Shown: positions 17,915-26,656, counted from the stretch's first letter. The stretch is 64,000 bases of DNA from Saccharothrix violaceirubra (GCF_014203755.1 NZ_JACHJS010000001.1:4650001-4714000); one strand, 5' to 3'. Notes: generated by a model from the sequence alone, not told the origin. Numbers and translations: made by a program.

Positions 17915-18682
17915 GTGGACCGTGACGCACGGGGCGACCGGGAGGTCTCCCGGTCGCGCGTGGTCGGGACGACCCATCTGCTCGACGGGCTGTGGCACCG
18001 ACTGGGGCACGCGCACGTGCTGCGCGAAGGCTTCGCGCGCGTGAACCTGCCGCCGCACTGGGAGCGGTACGTGTTCGCGGCGTCGGCCTACCTCGCGCTC
18101 GACCACCACGACGACGTGTCACTGGTCGAGTGGCTCGCCTACGACGTGGACGTGCCGGGCCTCGAACCGTGGGTGCGGCTGGACGGGGCGGCCACGGCCC
18201 TGGCGGGCGCGGAACTGCGGGCGGTCCTGGCTCGGCACTCGCTGGAGCAGGTCGACGGAACCGTCTACATAGGACGGGTCGGCACCGGGCACGGCACGGT
18301 CGACCTGGCCATGACCCCGGACGGCACACCGATCCGCCACGACACCAACCTGGCCGCGCTCTACCGCTCCCGGCCGGGCCGGCACCGGGTCGTGGTCGTC
18401 GACCACGCCGCGGACGGTCAGGTCGCGGACCTGCTCGTCGCCGCGGTCGGCACCGCCGAACGCCTTTACGGGCGCACCCCCCGCCGCATGCACCCGTGCG
18501 TCGGTTTCGCCCAACTCCTGGTGCACACGGCCGAGACCGCGACCGGCACCGAGTGGCCGCGGATCGCCACGCAACTCGACCGCGTGCACCGCGTCGAGTT
18601 CGACGACGGCACGACCGCGCTGACCGCGCTCAACCGCCGTCAACGCGAGCTGTTCACACTGTGCGCCGTCGATCCTCCGTGA
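17915..18682 (+). CDS. Compact IS1634-type transposase derivative, catalytic core collapsed
   Basis: 255 residues. The N-terminal part (LLDGLWHRLG ... VEWLAYDVDVPGL) and especially the C-terminal part (LLVHTAETATGTEWPRI ... LDRVHRVEF ... LNRRQRELF) follow the order and wording of IS1634/IS4-group transposases. A short middle stretch (LAMTPDGTPIRHDT) matches the segment after the first catalytic Asp. Full transposases are about 450-600 residues; here most of the DDE core is missing, so it should not transpose. The frame is intact with a good GGAGG site before the GTG at 17915, so it may be a degraded but still open gene or a domesticated protein. I see no terminal inverted repeats. Confidence 0.55.
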   Translation: MDRDARGDREVSRSRVVGTTHLLDGLWHRLGHAHVLREGFARVNLPPHWERYVFAASAYLALDHHDDVSLVEWLAYDVDVPGLEPWVRLDGAATALAGAELRAVLARHSLEQVDGTVYIGRVGTGHGTVDLAMTPDGTPIRHDTNLAALYRSRPGRHRVVVVDHAADGQVADLLVAAVGTAERLYGRTPRRMHPCVGFAQLLVHTAETATGTEWPRIATQLDRVHRVEFDDGTTALTALNRRQRELFTLCAVDPP

Positions 18683-18776
18683 GTTCGCGGTGCGGTCGCG
18701 GCAACACGAACCGTGCGCACCACGCGCCGCCGGCCCTCCGCGAAACCCAGGCCCGACCGCCGGCGACACGAACCGC

Positions 18777-19655
18777 TCACGCCGTGCGCTGCCGCCCTTC
18801 CGTGAAGTCCGCCGACACCGACTCCACCAACGCCGTCACGGCCGGGTGCCACTCGCGGTCCGCCGGGCCGCTGAGCACCAGCCGCCGCGCCACCCGACGA
18901 GCCAGCGGCACGAGCACCAGCCCGGACGGCAGCATGGCCGCCGCCAGCCCCGGCACGATCGACACCCCGACGCCGGCCCGCACCATGGCCAGCAGCGTGC
19001 CCAGCTCGCGCACGCGGTGCACGGGTTCGGCGGCCCACGCCGGGCTGATCCGCCGCACGTGCCGCTCGCACCCGCCGCCGGAGAGCAGGAACTGGTCGTC
19101 GACCAGGTCGTCGACCGACACGACCTCCTGCCCGGCCAGTGGGTGGTCCTGGCGCAGCACGACCTGGAACACGTCCTCGCCGATCCACGCGCCACGCGCG
19201 CCGGGCGGGTCGACCAGCACGGCCGCCTCGACCGTCCCGTTGTCCAGCCATTCGGCGACCTCGTCGTCCTCGCCCTCGAACAGCCGCACGCGCACGTCCG
19301 GGAACTCGGCCCGCCACCGCGCCAGCAGGTCCGGCAGCAGCCCTTGGCACACCGTGGTCGGCGCACCGAGCTTGACGGTGCCGCGCGGCCGTCCGGCGAG
19401 CCGGGCGGCGAGGTCGGTGATCGCGGCGGAGGCGTTGACCGCCGACCGCGCGTGCGCCAGCAGTTCCTGGCCGAACGCGGTCGGCTGCGGACGGCCCTGA
19501 CGGGTGAGCACGGGGTGCCCGAGCGTGCGTTCCAACGCCGCGACCGCGTGCGAGACGGCGGACTGGGTGAGGCCGAGCGCGTCGGCCGCGGTGCCGAACC
19601 CGCCCTCGTCGACGACCGCGAGAAAGGCTCGGAGCTGCGCGAAGTTCAGTCCCAT
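18777..19655 (-). CDS. LysR-type transcriptional regulator
   Basis: 292 residues. The N-terminal winged helix (NFAQLRAFLAVVDEGGFGTAAD ... LTQSAVSHAVAALE, residues 4-45) is canonical. The C-terminal periplasmic-binding-like co-inducer domain (about 90-290) is complete. The divergent EamA exporter 70 bp away, with a T-N11-A dyad over the regulator start, suggests it controls exporter and itself. The ligand is unknown. The gene is convergent with the collapsed transposase. Confidence 0.93.
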   Translation of the reverse strand: MGLNFAQLRAFLAVVDEGGFGTAADALGLTQSAVSHAVAALERTLGHPVLTRQGRPQPTAFGQELLAHARSAVNASAAITDLAARLAGRPRGTVKLGAPTTVCQGLLPDLLARWRAEFPDVRVRLFEGEDDEVAEWLDNGTVEAAVLVDPPGARGAWIGEDVFQVVLRQDHPLAGQEVVSVDDLVDDQFLLSGGGCERHVRRISPAWAAEPVHRVRELGTLLAMVRAGVGVSIVPGLAAAMLPSGLVLVPLARRVARRLVLSGPADREWHPAVTALVESVSADFTEGRQRTA

Positions 19656-19668
19656 GAGTGACGCTCAT
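19654..19668. promoter_or_regulatory. LysR-box (T-N11-A dyad) between lysR and the EamA gene
   Basis: ATGAGTGACGCTCAT is a perfect 5+5 dyad that also satisfies T-N11-A, the classical LysR-type recognition motif. It overlaps the regulator start codon and lies 58 bp before the exporter GTG. Confidence 0.6.
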
Positions 19669-19725
19669 ACCCTTTCGAGGTCGACTTGTTGGACTCATTC
19701 TGCCTGCTCCGGACATCCTGGGTGG

Positions 19726-20625
19726 GTGAAATCCGACTGGGCGGTGAAGTTCGTCCTGCTGTCGGCGATCTGGGGTTCCAGCTTCGCTCTGATCAAGATC
19801 GCGGTGGACGCGGGCGTGCCCGCCGTCTGGGTGGCGCTGGCCCGCTGCCTGTTCGGCGCGCTCGCCCTCTGGGGGGTCTGCGTGGTGCAGCGGGTGCCGC
19901 TGCCGCGCGACCGGGCGGTCTGGGGACATGCCATGGTCGTGGCCGCACTGCTGAACTCGGTGCCGTTCACGCTGCTGGCGTTCGGCGAGACCCTGGTCAG
20001 CTCGGTGCTGGCGGGCGTGTTCAACGCGACGACGCCGTTGACCACGCTGGTGTTCGTGCTGTTGATCGTGCCGCAGGAGAAGGTGACGGGTAAGCGGCTG
20101 CTGGGTCTGGCGACCGGGTTCGCCGGCGTGCTGATCGTGCTGGGCGTGTGGCAGGGGCTGGCGGGCGACCTGCTCACCGGCAGCCTGGCGTGCCTGGGCG
20201 CGACCGCGTGCTACGGCGCGGGGTTCGCCTACACGCGGCGGTTCTTCTCGGGGAACAAGCAGGGCGCGACCGTGCTGTCCGCCGTGCAGGTCAGTTGCGC
20301 GACGGTCCAGCTCGCGGTGGCCGCGCCGGCGTTCGGCGGCCTGCCGGACTGGCCGGGCACCGAGGTGGTGCTGGCCCTGTTCGCGCTGGGCGCCATCGGC
20401 ACGGGCTGGGCGTACGTGCTGAACCTCGAGGTGATCCGGGGTGCCGGGCCGACGGTCGCGGCGACGGTCACCTACGTGACGCCGCTGTGGTCGACGGCGA
20501 TCGGTGCCGTGTTCCTGTCCGAGCCGGTCGGCTGGAACACCCTGGTCGGTGGAGTGATCGTCATCGGTGGGGTGTTGCTGGCCAGGTCGACGACCGAGCG
20601 TAGTCGGGTTCGCCAGCAAACGTGA
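19726..20625 (+). CDS. EamA/DMT-superfamily exporter
   Basis: 299 residues with ten predicted membrane helices in two EamA repeats (the first begins VLLSAIWGSSFALIKIA, the second LGATACYGAGFAYTRRF). Family members export amino acids, purines or other metabolites; the substrate is unknown. GTG 19726 was chosen because it begins the first repeat at the usual distance; upstream in-frame codons run through the regulator promoter. Probably controlled by the divergent LysR protein. The last codons overlap a Crp-like dyad that belongs to the next gene. Confidence 0.88.
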   Translation: MKSDWAVKFVLLSAIWGSSFALIKIAVDAGVPAVWVALARCLFGALALWGVCVVQRVPLPRDRAVWGHAMVVAALLNSVPFTLLAFGETLVSSVLAGVFNATTPLTTLVFVLLIVPQEKVTGKRLLGLATGFAGVLIVLGVWQGLAGDLLTGSLACLGATACYGAGFAYTRRFFSGNKQGATVLSAVQVSCATVQLAVAAPAFGGLPDWPGTEVVLALFALGAIGTGWAYVLNLEVIRGAGPTVAATVTYVTPLWSTAIGAVFLSEPVGWNTLVGGVIVIGGVLLARSTTERSRVRQQT

Positions 20626-20635
20626 CGCACGTCAC
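20622..20635. promoter_or_regulatory. Crp/GlxR-like binding site upstream of the transglycosylase gene
   Basis: GTGACGCACGTCAC is GTGA-N6-TCAC, the core of the actinobacterial Crp/GlxR consensus, and is fully symmetric. It overlaps the EamA stop codon and lies about 170 bp before the cell-wall lytic gene at 20807. Resuscitation-promoting/lytic genes are known Crp or GlxR targets in Mycobacterium and Corynebacterium, which makes this plausible. Confidence 0.5.
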
Positions 20636-20806
20636 CCAATCCGCCAGTCTTCTTGCCCTGCGGCGTCACGAGCGGTTACGTTCCGGCCCGCAGATCACGG
20701 TTCGATTAACGCGAGGACACGGACGCGGACTCCCCCGACCGCGACCGCCCGGACCCCCGCCGGGTGCTCCCCGCAGATCGGGCTCCCCGACGCAGGAGGC
20801 TGTTCG

Positions 20807-21610
20807 TTGGCTCGGCACACGAAGGCGACCGGCCGCACCGTGTACACGGCAGCGGTCGCACCCGAGGGTTACCGGGGCGCGCACAGGGCCGAGCCCGAGC
20901 GCGCCGGACTGGCGAGCCGGGTCGCGGCGGTGGCCGTCGCGGTGGGTGCCGTGACCGGTTCCGGTGCCGCGGCGGCGGCGACGATGGGCCCGTTCAACCC
21001 GTTGGCGGGTGCCGCGGACTTCGGCGGACTGCCCGACGAGCCCAAGACGATCGAGTACAGCGGCAAGGTCGACACCGTGCACGCCATCGACCTCGGCTCC
21101 GAGACCGCCCGCATGCTCAAGGGCGAGCAGCTCGCCGCGCTGGACGCTTACACGCAGGCCAGCGGCGTCGCGTCGTCCGGCTACACGGCCCGCCAGGAGG
21201 CGGCGGCGAAGAAGGCCGCCGAGGAGGCCGAGGCCCGCAAGTCGCCGCACCAGCGCCAGGTCGAGGGCTGGATCAAGGAGGCCATCAAGGTCCTCCAGGC
21301 GAACGGGACGCCGATCGACGAGAGCGCCGTCGACGAGATCTACACGATCATCGAGAAGGAATCGAACGGGAATCCCGACGCCATCAACAACTGGGACTCC
21401 AACGCCGCGCGCGGCACGCCCTCGAAGGGCCTGATGCAGGTCATCGACCCGACGTTCCAGTCCTACAAGCTGGCCGGGCACGACGACATCTACGACCCGG
21501 TGGACAACATCATCGCCGGTGTCCGCTACACCTACGCCCGCTACGGCGGCTTCCACAACCACCCGGGCCTCGTCGGCATCGCGAACGGCAACGGCTACCA
21601 GGGCTACTGA
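20807..21610 (+). CDS. Secreted lytic transglycosylase-like (SLT) cell-wall hydrolase
   Basis: 267 residues. After a basic start and a hydrophobic signal segment (about 43-62), an Ala/Glu/Lys-rich helical region leads into a C-terminal SLT-type lysozyme fold. The catalytic Glu lies in IIEKESNGNP (about 184-186), followed by SKGLMQVIDPTF and the YDPVDNIIAGVRYTYARYG end typical of actinobacterial transglycosylases. It should cleave peptidoglycan glycan strands outside the membrane. The TTG start at 20807 is supported by AGGAGG 7 nt upstream; no ATG or GTG fits as well. It has a long 5' leader and is terminated by the strong hairpin at 21616-21649. Confidence 0.88.
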   Translation: MARHTKATGRTVYTAAVAPEGYRGAHRAEPERAGLASRVAAVAVAVGAVTGSGAAAAATMGPFNPLAGAADFGGLPDEPKTIEYSGKVDTVHAIDLGSETARMLKGEQLAALDAYTQASGVASSGYTARQEAAAKKAAEEAEARKSPHQRQVEGWIKEAIKVLQANGTPIDESAVDEIYTIIEKESNGNPDAINNWDSNAARGTPSKGLMQVIDPTFQSYKLAGHDDIYDPVDNIIAGVRYTYARYGGFHNHPGLVGIANGNGYQGY

Positions 21611-21615
21611 GCAAG

Positions 21616-21649
21616 AAGGCCGGGCCTCCTACCGGGGAGGCCCGGCTTT
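21616..21649 (+). terminator. Rho-independent terminator of the transglycosylase gene
   Basis: The stem GCCGGGCCTCC / GGAGGCCCGGC (21619-21629 with 21636-21646) has a 6-nt loop, flanking AA/TT extension and a short T run, directly after the stop at 21610. Confidence 0.85.
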
Positions 21650-21684
21650 CGCCGTTGTCACGGCAACGGCCACCAAGCGCACGG

Positions 21685-21720
21685 CGACGGCCGGGCACCA
21701 ACGAGGGTGCCCGGCCGTCG
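21685..21720 (-). terminator. Hairpin terminating the convergent ABC exporter operon
   Basis: A perfect 15-bp stem (arms 21685-21699 and 21706-21720, CGACGGCCGGGCACC and complement) with a 6-nt loop starts 8 bp after the permease stop. With the hairpin at 21616 it forms a back-to-back terminator pair between converging genes. Confidence 0.8.
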
Positions 21721-21727
21721 CCGTCTC

Positions 21728-23038
21728 TCACGCGCGCATCACGGTCGCGATCGGGATGCGGGCCGCGCGCAACGCCGGTATCAGCCCGCCGAGCACGCCG
21801 GCCGCCACGCCCGCCACGATGCCGGCCACCGCGGCCTGCCACGGGAACGGCATGTCGCTCAACGCCGGGTACTTGTCGGCCACCAGGCCGACCGCGACCG
21901 GGAGTGCCGCCGCCGACACGCCGATCGCCGCACCGGCCGTCAGCAGGCCCGTGATCATGGTCTCGGCCAGCACGATGCCCGCGAGCAACATCCGTGACGT
22001 GCCCACCGCGCGTCTGAGCGCGAACTCCTCGATCCGCTCCCCCACGGTCGCCAGCCCCACGTTGAGGATGCCCGCGACACCGATGAGCAGCACCAGCGAC
22101 GCCATGCCGAGGAAGATCCACCGCATCAGCGCGAGCTGGGACTTCATCCGTTCCAGCACGTCGACGGTCCGGACGGACAACTGCTCGGCCGGTGCGCCGG
22201 CGGCGGCCAGCCGCGACGTCAGCAACCGCTCGGTCTCCCCGGCGGTCGGGGTGAACATCACCTCGACCCCCGGACCTCCCCGACTGCCGCCGACGGCGTT
22301 CGGCGGCATCCAGTTGAGCAGCTCGTCGATGCGCACGTAGGCGGCCGGCGTGTAGCCGCCGTCGTCGACCACGCCCACGATGCGCGGCGTGGCGTCGGTG
22401 GTGGCGCCGGTGATCCGCAGCCGCGCGGGCACCTGGTACCGGGAAAACGCCTTGGCCGCCTCCAGGTTGAGCACCAGGCCAGGGGACAGCGACGGCTCCG
22501 TGCCGAACTCCAGCCACTTGCCCTGGGTGGGGTGCAGCGGGCGGAACGGCCGGATGTCCCCGCTGAGCCCCTTGAGTTCCAACTCGATCGCCTGGCCCGA
22601 CGGCATCCCCGCCGTCCCGTCCGTCACCGGGTGGCAGCCGGTCTCGTCGCAGTACATGCCGCCGCCACGCCCGTAGGCGGGCTGGTCGATCGGCCCGCCG
22701 CCGTCGTTGATCGCCTTCACGCCGGGTTCGCCGACGATCGCGGTCACGGTGGTCATCGCGGCGGCGTCCGTCCGACCCGACAGCAGGTCCAGGGCGATGG
22801 GCACGAAGTCCTCACCCGGCGGCAGGTAGAGCACGCGCGTGCCGTCCTTGCCCGAACTCTTCTCGACGTCGGCGAGCATGAGCTGGTTGGCGATCTCCGA
22901 ACCGGCCTGCACGACGACGACCGCGAGCACGCCCAGGAACAGGCTGATCATGGACAGGAACGTGCGCAGCTTGCGCGCCCGGATGCCCTGCCCGCCGATC
23001 ACCAGGGACGACCGCAGTCGCCCGGACATCCTCCTCAC
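21728..23038 (-). CDS. MacB-type ABC transporter permease
   Basis: 436 residues. One N-terminal membrane helix (about 22-45) is followed by a large extracytoplasmic domain (about 46-285, with a CDETGC pair) and three C-terminal helices of the FtsX/MacB type (about 287-310, 345-375, 400-425; RIEEFALRRAVG is the conserved cytoplasmic coupling segment). It partners with the ATPase and fusion protein upstream to move substrates across the envelope. The GTG at 23038 overlaps the ATPase stop (GTGA); ATG 23029 three codons later is an alternative. Confidence 0.9.
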   Translation of the reverse strand: MRRMSGRLRSSLVIGGQGIRARKLRTFLSMISLFLGVLAVVVVQAGSEIANQLMLADVEKSSGKDGTRVLYLPPGEDFVPIALDLLSGRTDAAAMTTVTAIVGEPGVKAINDGGGPIDQPAYGRGGGMYCDETGCHPVTDGTAGMPSGQAIELELKGLSGDIRPFRPLHPTQGKWLEFGTEPSLSPGLVLNLEAAKAFSRYQVPARLRITGATTDATPRIVGVVDDGGYTPAAYVRIDELLNWMPPNAVGGSRGGPGVEVMFTPTAGETERLLTSRLAAAGAPAEQLSVRTVDVLERMKSQLALMRWIFLGMASLVLLIGVAGILNVGLATVGERIEEFALRRAVGTSRMLLAGIVLAETMITGLLTAGAAIGVSAAALPVAVGLVADKYPALSDMPFPWQAAVAGIVAGVAAGVLGGLIPALRAARIPIATVMRA

Positions 23039-23733
23039 CGCATCACCGCCCGGTCCACGGCGTGCAGCACGCCGTCCGACAACGTCAGCACCCGGCCCAT
23101 CCGCGCCGCGTGATCGTGGTCGTGGGTCACGAGCACGAGCCCGCAGCCGTGGTCGGTGGCCGAGCGCAGCACCTCGACGACGAGGTTGCCGGTCTCGGTG
23201 TCCAGGGCGCCGGTCGGCTCGTCGGCCAGCAGCACGCGCGGTTCGCGCACCAGCGCGCGGGCGATCGCCACGCGCTGCTGCTCGCCGCCGGACAGCCGCT
23301 GCGGCCGGTGCTTGGCCAGGTGCGCGATGCCCACCCGGTCCAGGGCCGCCAGCACCTGGGCCTTGCGCCGCCGGCGCGGCAGCCAGCCCTGGCCGTTGAC
23401 CAGGGCCATGGCCACGTTCTGCGCGGCCGTGAGGTGCTTGAGCAGGAAGAACCTCTGGAACACGAAACCGAACTCGGCGCTGCGCAACGCCGCCGCCTTG
23501 CGCTCGGGCAGGCGGGTGATGTCGCGTTCGCCGAGCAGGTACGTGCCGTCGTCCGGCCGGTCGAACAGGCCGAGCAGGCTCAGCAGCGTGCTCTTGCCCG
23601 AACCGGAACGGCCGAGGATGGCGACGCTCTCCCCGCTGTGGACGGCGAGGTCGACGCCGGCGAGGATCGTGCGCGGTTCGTCCTGTCCCTTCAGGGTCTT
23701 CGTGATGCCGGTGAGCCGGATCAGCGGAGTCAT
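23035..23733 (-). CDS. MacB/LolD-type ABC transporter ATPase
   Basis: 232 residues with all ABC motifs: Walker A GRSGSGKST (about 39-47), the Q-loop, signature LSGGEQQRVAIARAL, Walker B VLLADEPTGALD and the H-loop THDHDHA. Length and similarity fit the MacB/LolD group that powers FtsX-like permeases. The start overlaps the fusion-protein stop (ATGA at 23730-23733) and the stop overlaps the permease start, so the three subunits are translationally coupled. Confidence 0.95.
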   Translation of the reverse strand: MTPLIRLTGITKTLKGQDEPRTILAGVDLAVHSGESVAILGRSGSGKSTLLSLLGLFDRPDDGTYLLGERDITRLPERKAAALRSAEFGFVFQRFFLLKHLTAAQNVAMALVNGQGWLPRRRRKAQVLAALDRVGIAHLAKHRPQRLSGGEQQRVAIARALVREPRVLLADEPTGALDTETGNLVVEVLRSATDHGCGLVLVTHDHDHAARMGRVLTLSDGVLHAVDRAVMR

Positions 23734-24713
23734 CCCGTCGGACCGCCCGGCTGCGCCTCGGGCACCTGCGGCAGGTTCGGTCCGGGCACGGCGAGCGTCT
23801 CGTCGCCGGTCAGGCCGGACTTGACCTCGATCACCTTGCCGTCGGTCAGGCCGAGCACGACGTCGACGATCGTGCGCTTGCCGTCGTCGCCGACGACCTC
23901 GACCTTGCCCCTGCCCTGGCCGCCGGCGACGGCCTCGACCGGGACGACCAGGGCCTGCGTCGCCGAGCCGGTGACGACCTCGACGGTCGCGGACGCGCCG
24001 TTGACCATCTTCACGTCGGCGGGCGGCGTGCAGACCAGGCGCAGGCCGGTCGAGTCGGACCCGGTCTTCGGTTCCGGCGCGGCCGTCTGCGGCTGCGGCG
24101 TGGGAACGCCGGTCGCGCCCGGCTTCTCCGCGTCGGGCTTCGCCGGCGGCTCGGCCGGGACCGTGCCCGCCGGCAGCGCGGCGATCGTGCCGAGCAACGC
24201 GCAGTCGAACGGCCCCGGCCCGTTCTTGATCTGCGCCTGCACCGTCCCCTTCGTATCGGCGATCTTGTAAGCCTGGTCGCCCGCGAGTTCGGCGACGATG
24301 CCGTACCCCGCGTACTTGGCGGACACGATCGGCATGCCGACCGTGACGTCGGCCTTCTCGTCGACCAGGCGACCGCTGAACGTGGACCCGGCGGGCACGT
24401 CGACGTAGGTGGGCGTGCCCGAGGTCCACACCGTCGCGACCCGCGTCGGCGTGGTGGGCGTGCCCTTCACGTCGGCCACGTCCCAGAAGCGGACCTGGCC
24501 CGCCACCGGGGCGACGAGGCCGAACACCGGGTTCATCGCGACCTTGCCGGACAGGCTGATCCTGCTGGACAGGTCCTGCCTGGTCGGCTTGGCGGTCGTC
24601 ATGGTCGCGCCCCGGTCGGCGAGGCCGGGCGGCTCCGCTTTCTGCTCGCCCGAGGTGCACGCGGTCGCGCCCACCACGACCGCGACCGCGCACACGAGTA
24701 CTTGTCTGGACAC
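23730..24713 (-). CDS. Membrane-fusion/periplasmic-adaptor-like lipoprotein of the ABC exporter
   Basis: 327 residues. The signal sequence ends in VGATAC, a lipobox-like site with Cys at about 19. Beta-rich lipoyl/barrel segments follow (LSGKVAMNPVFGLVAP, VDVPAGSTFSGRL, VTVGMPIVSAKY) with a Pro/Lys/Thr-rich insertion (about 185-230) and a last adaptor domain (VVPVEAVAGGQGRGKVEV ... VVLGLTDGKVIEVKSGL). This resembles actinobacterial peptidoglycan-associated MacA-like adaptors. GTG 24713 follows GGGGGGAAC; an upstream ATG at 24728 is possible. The 254-bp upstream spacer is relatively AT-rich and is shared with the divergent peroxidase. Confidence 0.85.
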   Translation of the reverse strand: MSRQVLVCAVAVVVGATACTSGEQKAEPPGLADRGATMTTAKPTRQDLSSRISLSGKVAMNPVFGLVAPVAGQVRFWDVADVKGTPTTPTRVATVWTSGTPTYVDVPAGSTFSGRLVDEKADVTVGMPIVSAKYAGYGIVAELAGDQAYKIADTKGTVQAQIKNGPGPFDCALLGTIAALPAGTVPAEPPAKPDAEKPGATGVPTPQPQTAAPEPKTGSDSTGLRLVCTPPADVKMVNGASATVEVVTGSATQALVVPVEAVAGGQGRGKVEVVGDDGKRTIVDVVLGLTDGKVIEVKSGLTGDETLAVPGPNLPQVPEAQPGGPTG

Positions 24714-24967
24714 CGGTTCCCCCCACATGTGGAATCCGCCGGACTATCGGAGAGATCAATTTAGCGATAAGACGTCCGGCGCCATTACGGGGTTGCCCGC
24801 CGTGCACAAGTCGCGTGGATTCACTATCAGCAACCGATGGACCACAAAACCGCCGGACGCACGTATCCACGCGCGGATTCGGCGTACTTTGGAGGTGAGG
24901 GCGGCGCAGGGGGTGCGTCGTCCCGCCACCGGTTCCGACCGGAATTACAGACTCGGGGGGGTCTACG

Positions 24968-26656
24968 TTGAAACAGCACGGCAGTGACAGCTTCTTCGTG
25001 GTGGGCGAAGGAGTGCTCGAATTCGATCAGGGCGGCGAGCCGGTCACCCGGCAGGCGCTCACGGTCGAGGAACTGCGCCGGTTCCGCTTCTCGCGGCTGG
25101 GACCGGAGGGGCCGTCTTTCGACGAGGAGACCCGCATCGCGCTGGCCACGGCGATCACCGCCGCCGTGCCGCAACCGGATTCGACCGACCCGGCGATCCC
25201 GGCCGGCTTCACCTACCTCGGTCAGTTCGTCGACCACGACCTGACCATGGACCGCAGCGAGTCGAAGCTCGGCGACGACGTCGACACCGACGACCTGGTC
25301 CAGGGCCGGTCGCCGGCCCTGGACCTGGACTCGCTCTACGGTCGCGGCCCGCGCGACCGCACGGACCGGGAGTTCTACGCCGCCGACGGCATCAGCCTGA
25401 AGATGGGCACCACGTCCAGGACGACGTTCCCGGACGCCAAGGTGGACATCGCACTCGAAGGGTTCGACCTGCCCCGCAAGGGCGGGACGGACGGCACGGG
25501 CGCCGACCGCCGGCGTCCGCTGATCCCCGACACCCGCAACGACGAGAACCTGATCGTGGCGCAGACCCACCTCGCCTTCATCAGGTTCCACAACCGGGTC
25601 GTCGAGGACCTGGCGCTGCGGGGCCTGAGCGGCAAGCTGCTGTTCGAGGCCGCGCGCGACCTGGTCGTGCGGCACTACCAGTGGATGCTGCGGACCGACC
25701 TCCTGCCGCGCATCGTCGACCCGGCCGTCGTCGACGACGTGTTCACCCACGGCAGGAAGTTCTTCGAGGTGCCCGGTCGGGGCTTCACGGCACACGGCAA
25801 CCGGCCGACGATGCCGCTGGAGTTCTCGGTCGCGGCGTACCGCCTCGGGCACAGCATGATCCGCGGTGCCTACCAGTGGAACCGGGTGTTCAACAGCACC
25901 GGGCCGGGCCCGATCGCGTCCCTCCTGCTGCTGTTCACCTTCACCGGCACGAGCGGCAACTTCGACCCCACCTCGGGCCTGCCCGAGTTGGACGACCCGA
26001 ACTCGAGCACCGTGCACACCCTGCCCACCAACTGGATCGCCGACTTCCGCCGCCTCTACGACTTCACCGAGGCGGACCGGGACGACCTCGTCCCGCCGGC
26101 CGACAGCGGCGGCGGCAACGTGACCAAGCGGATCGACACGCTGTTGGTCGACCCGCTCACGCAGTTGCCCGCCGGCACGTTCGGCGGCCGGGGCACGACG
26201 ATCCGCGACATCGAGCGCAACCTGGCGTTCCGGAACCTGACTCGGGCCAACATGGTCCGGCTGGCGACGGGTCAGCAGATCGCGGAGCTGTTCGGCGTCG
26301 AACCGCTGACGCCCGAGCAGATCCTGACCGGCGACGGCGGCGCGGACTTCTCCGCGCTGACCGACGAGCAGCAGGCGTTCGTCGGCGGGAACACGCCGTT
26401 GTGGATCTACATCCTGCGGGAGGCCGAGTTCAACGGCGGCCTGCTGGGACAGGTGGGCGGCCGGATCGTGGCCGAGGTCTTCCACCGGTCGATGGAGGCG
26501 AGCCGCACGTCCATCGTCCGCACGCCGTCGTGGCGGCCGGTCTACGGGCCGGACTCCGCGACGTTCCGGATGACCGACCTGCTGCTGTTCGCGTTCGAGG
26601 GCAAGGCCGACCTGCTCAACCCGCTGGGCGACAAGCCGACGACGTCGGGCGGCTGA
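24968..26656 (+). CDS. Animal-type haem peroxidase family protein
   Basis: 562 residues. This bacterial member of the peroxidase-cyclooxygenase superfamily has the distal His in YLGQFVDHDLT (about 87), a catalytic-Arg region in EASRTSIVRTPSW, and the proximal His in RLGHSMIRGAYQW (about 294). No signal peptide is apparent, so it may be cytoplasmic or exported non-classically. It is expected to oxidise halides or organic substrates with H2O2, but the substrate is unknown. The start is a TTG at 24968 preceded by a G-run. The gene is followed 2 nt later by a DoxX-like membrane protein, suggesting a functional pair. Confidence 0.9.
   Translation: MKQHGSDSFFVVGEGVLEFDQGGEPVTRQALTVEELRRFRFSRLGPEGPSFDEETRIALATAITAAVPQPDSTDPAIPAGFTYLGQFVDHDLTMDRSESKLGDDVDTDDLVQGRSPALDLDSLYGRGPRDRTDREFYAADGISLKMGTTSRTTFPDAKVDIALEGFDLPRKGGTDGTGADRRRPLIPDTRNDENLIVAQTHLAFIRFHNRVVEDLALRGLSGKLLFEAARDLVVRHYQWMLRTDLLPRIVDPAVVDDVFTHGRKFFEVPGRGFTAHGNRPTMPLEFSVAAYRLGHSMIRGAYQWNRVFNSTGPGPIASLLLLFTFTGTSGNFDPTSGLPELDDPNSSTVHTLPTNWIADFRRLYDFTEADRDDLVPPADSGGGNVTKRIDTLLVDPLTQLPAGTFGGRGTTIRDIERNLAFRNLTRANMVRLATGQQIAELFGVEPLTPEQILTGDGGADFSALTDEQQAFVGGNTPLWIYILREAEFNGGLLGQVGGRIVAEVFHRSMEASRTSIVRTPSWRPVYGPDSATFRMTDLLLFAFEGKADLLNPLGDKPTTSGG

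Noticed and set aside
18683..18776. Terminal inverted repeat of an insertion sequence after the transposase remnant
   Set aside because: Short similar stretches (ACACGAACCG) recur in direct, not inverted, orientation, and nothing matches upstream of 17915.
20660..20730. tRNA-like GGTTCGATT stretch
   Set aside because: The surrounding bases cannot form a cloverleaf; no tRNA gene is visible anywhere in the window.
20626..20806. c-di-AMP (ydaO) riboswitch before the transglycosylase
   Set aside because: The leader lacks the conserved ydaO blocks I would expect (for example the GACAGCTAACCTC-like segment); only a Crp-like dyad is convincing.
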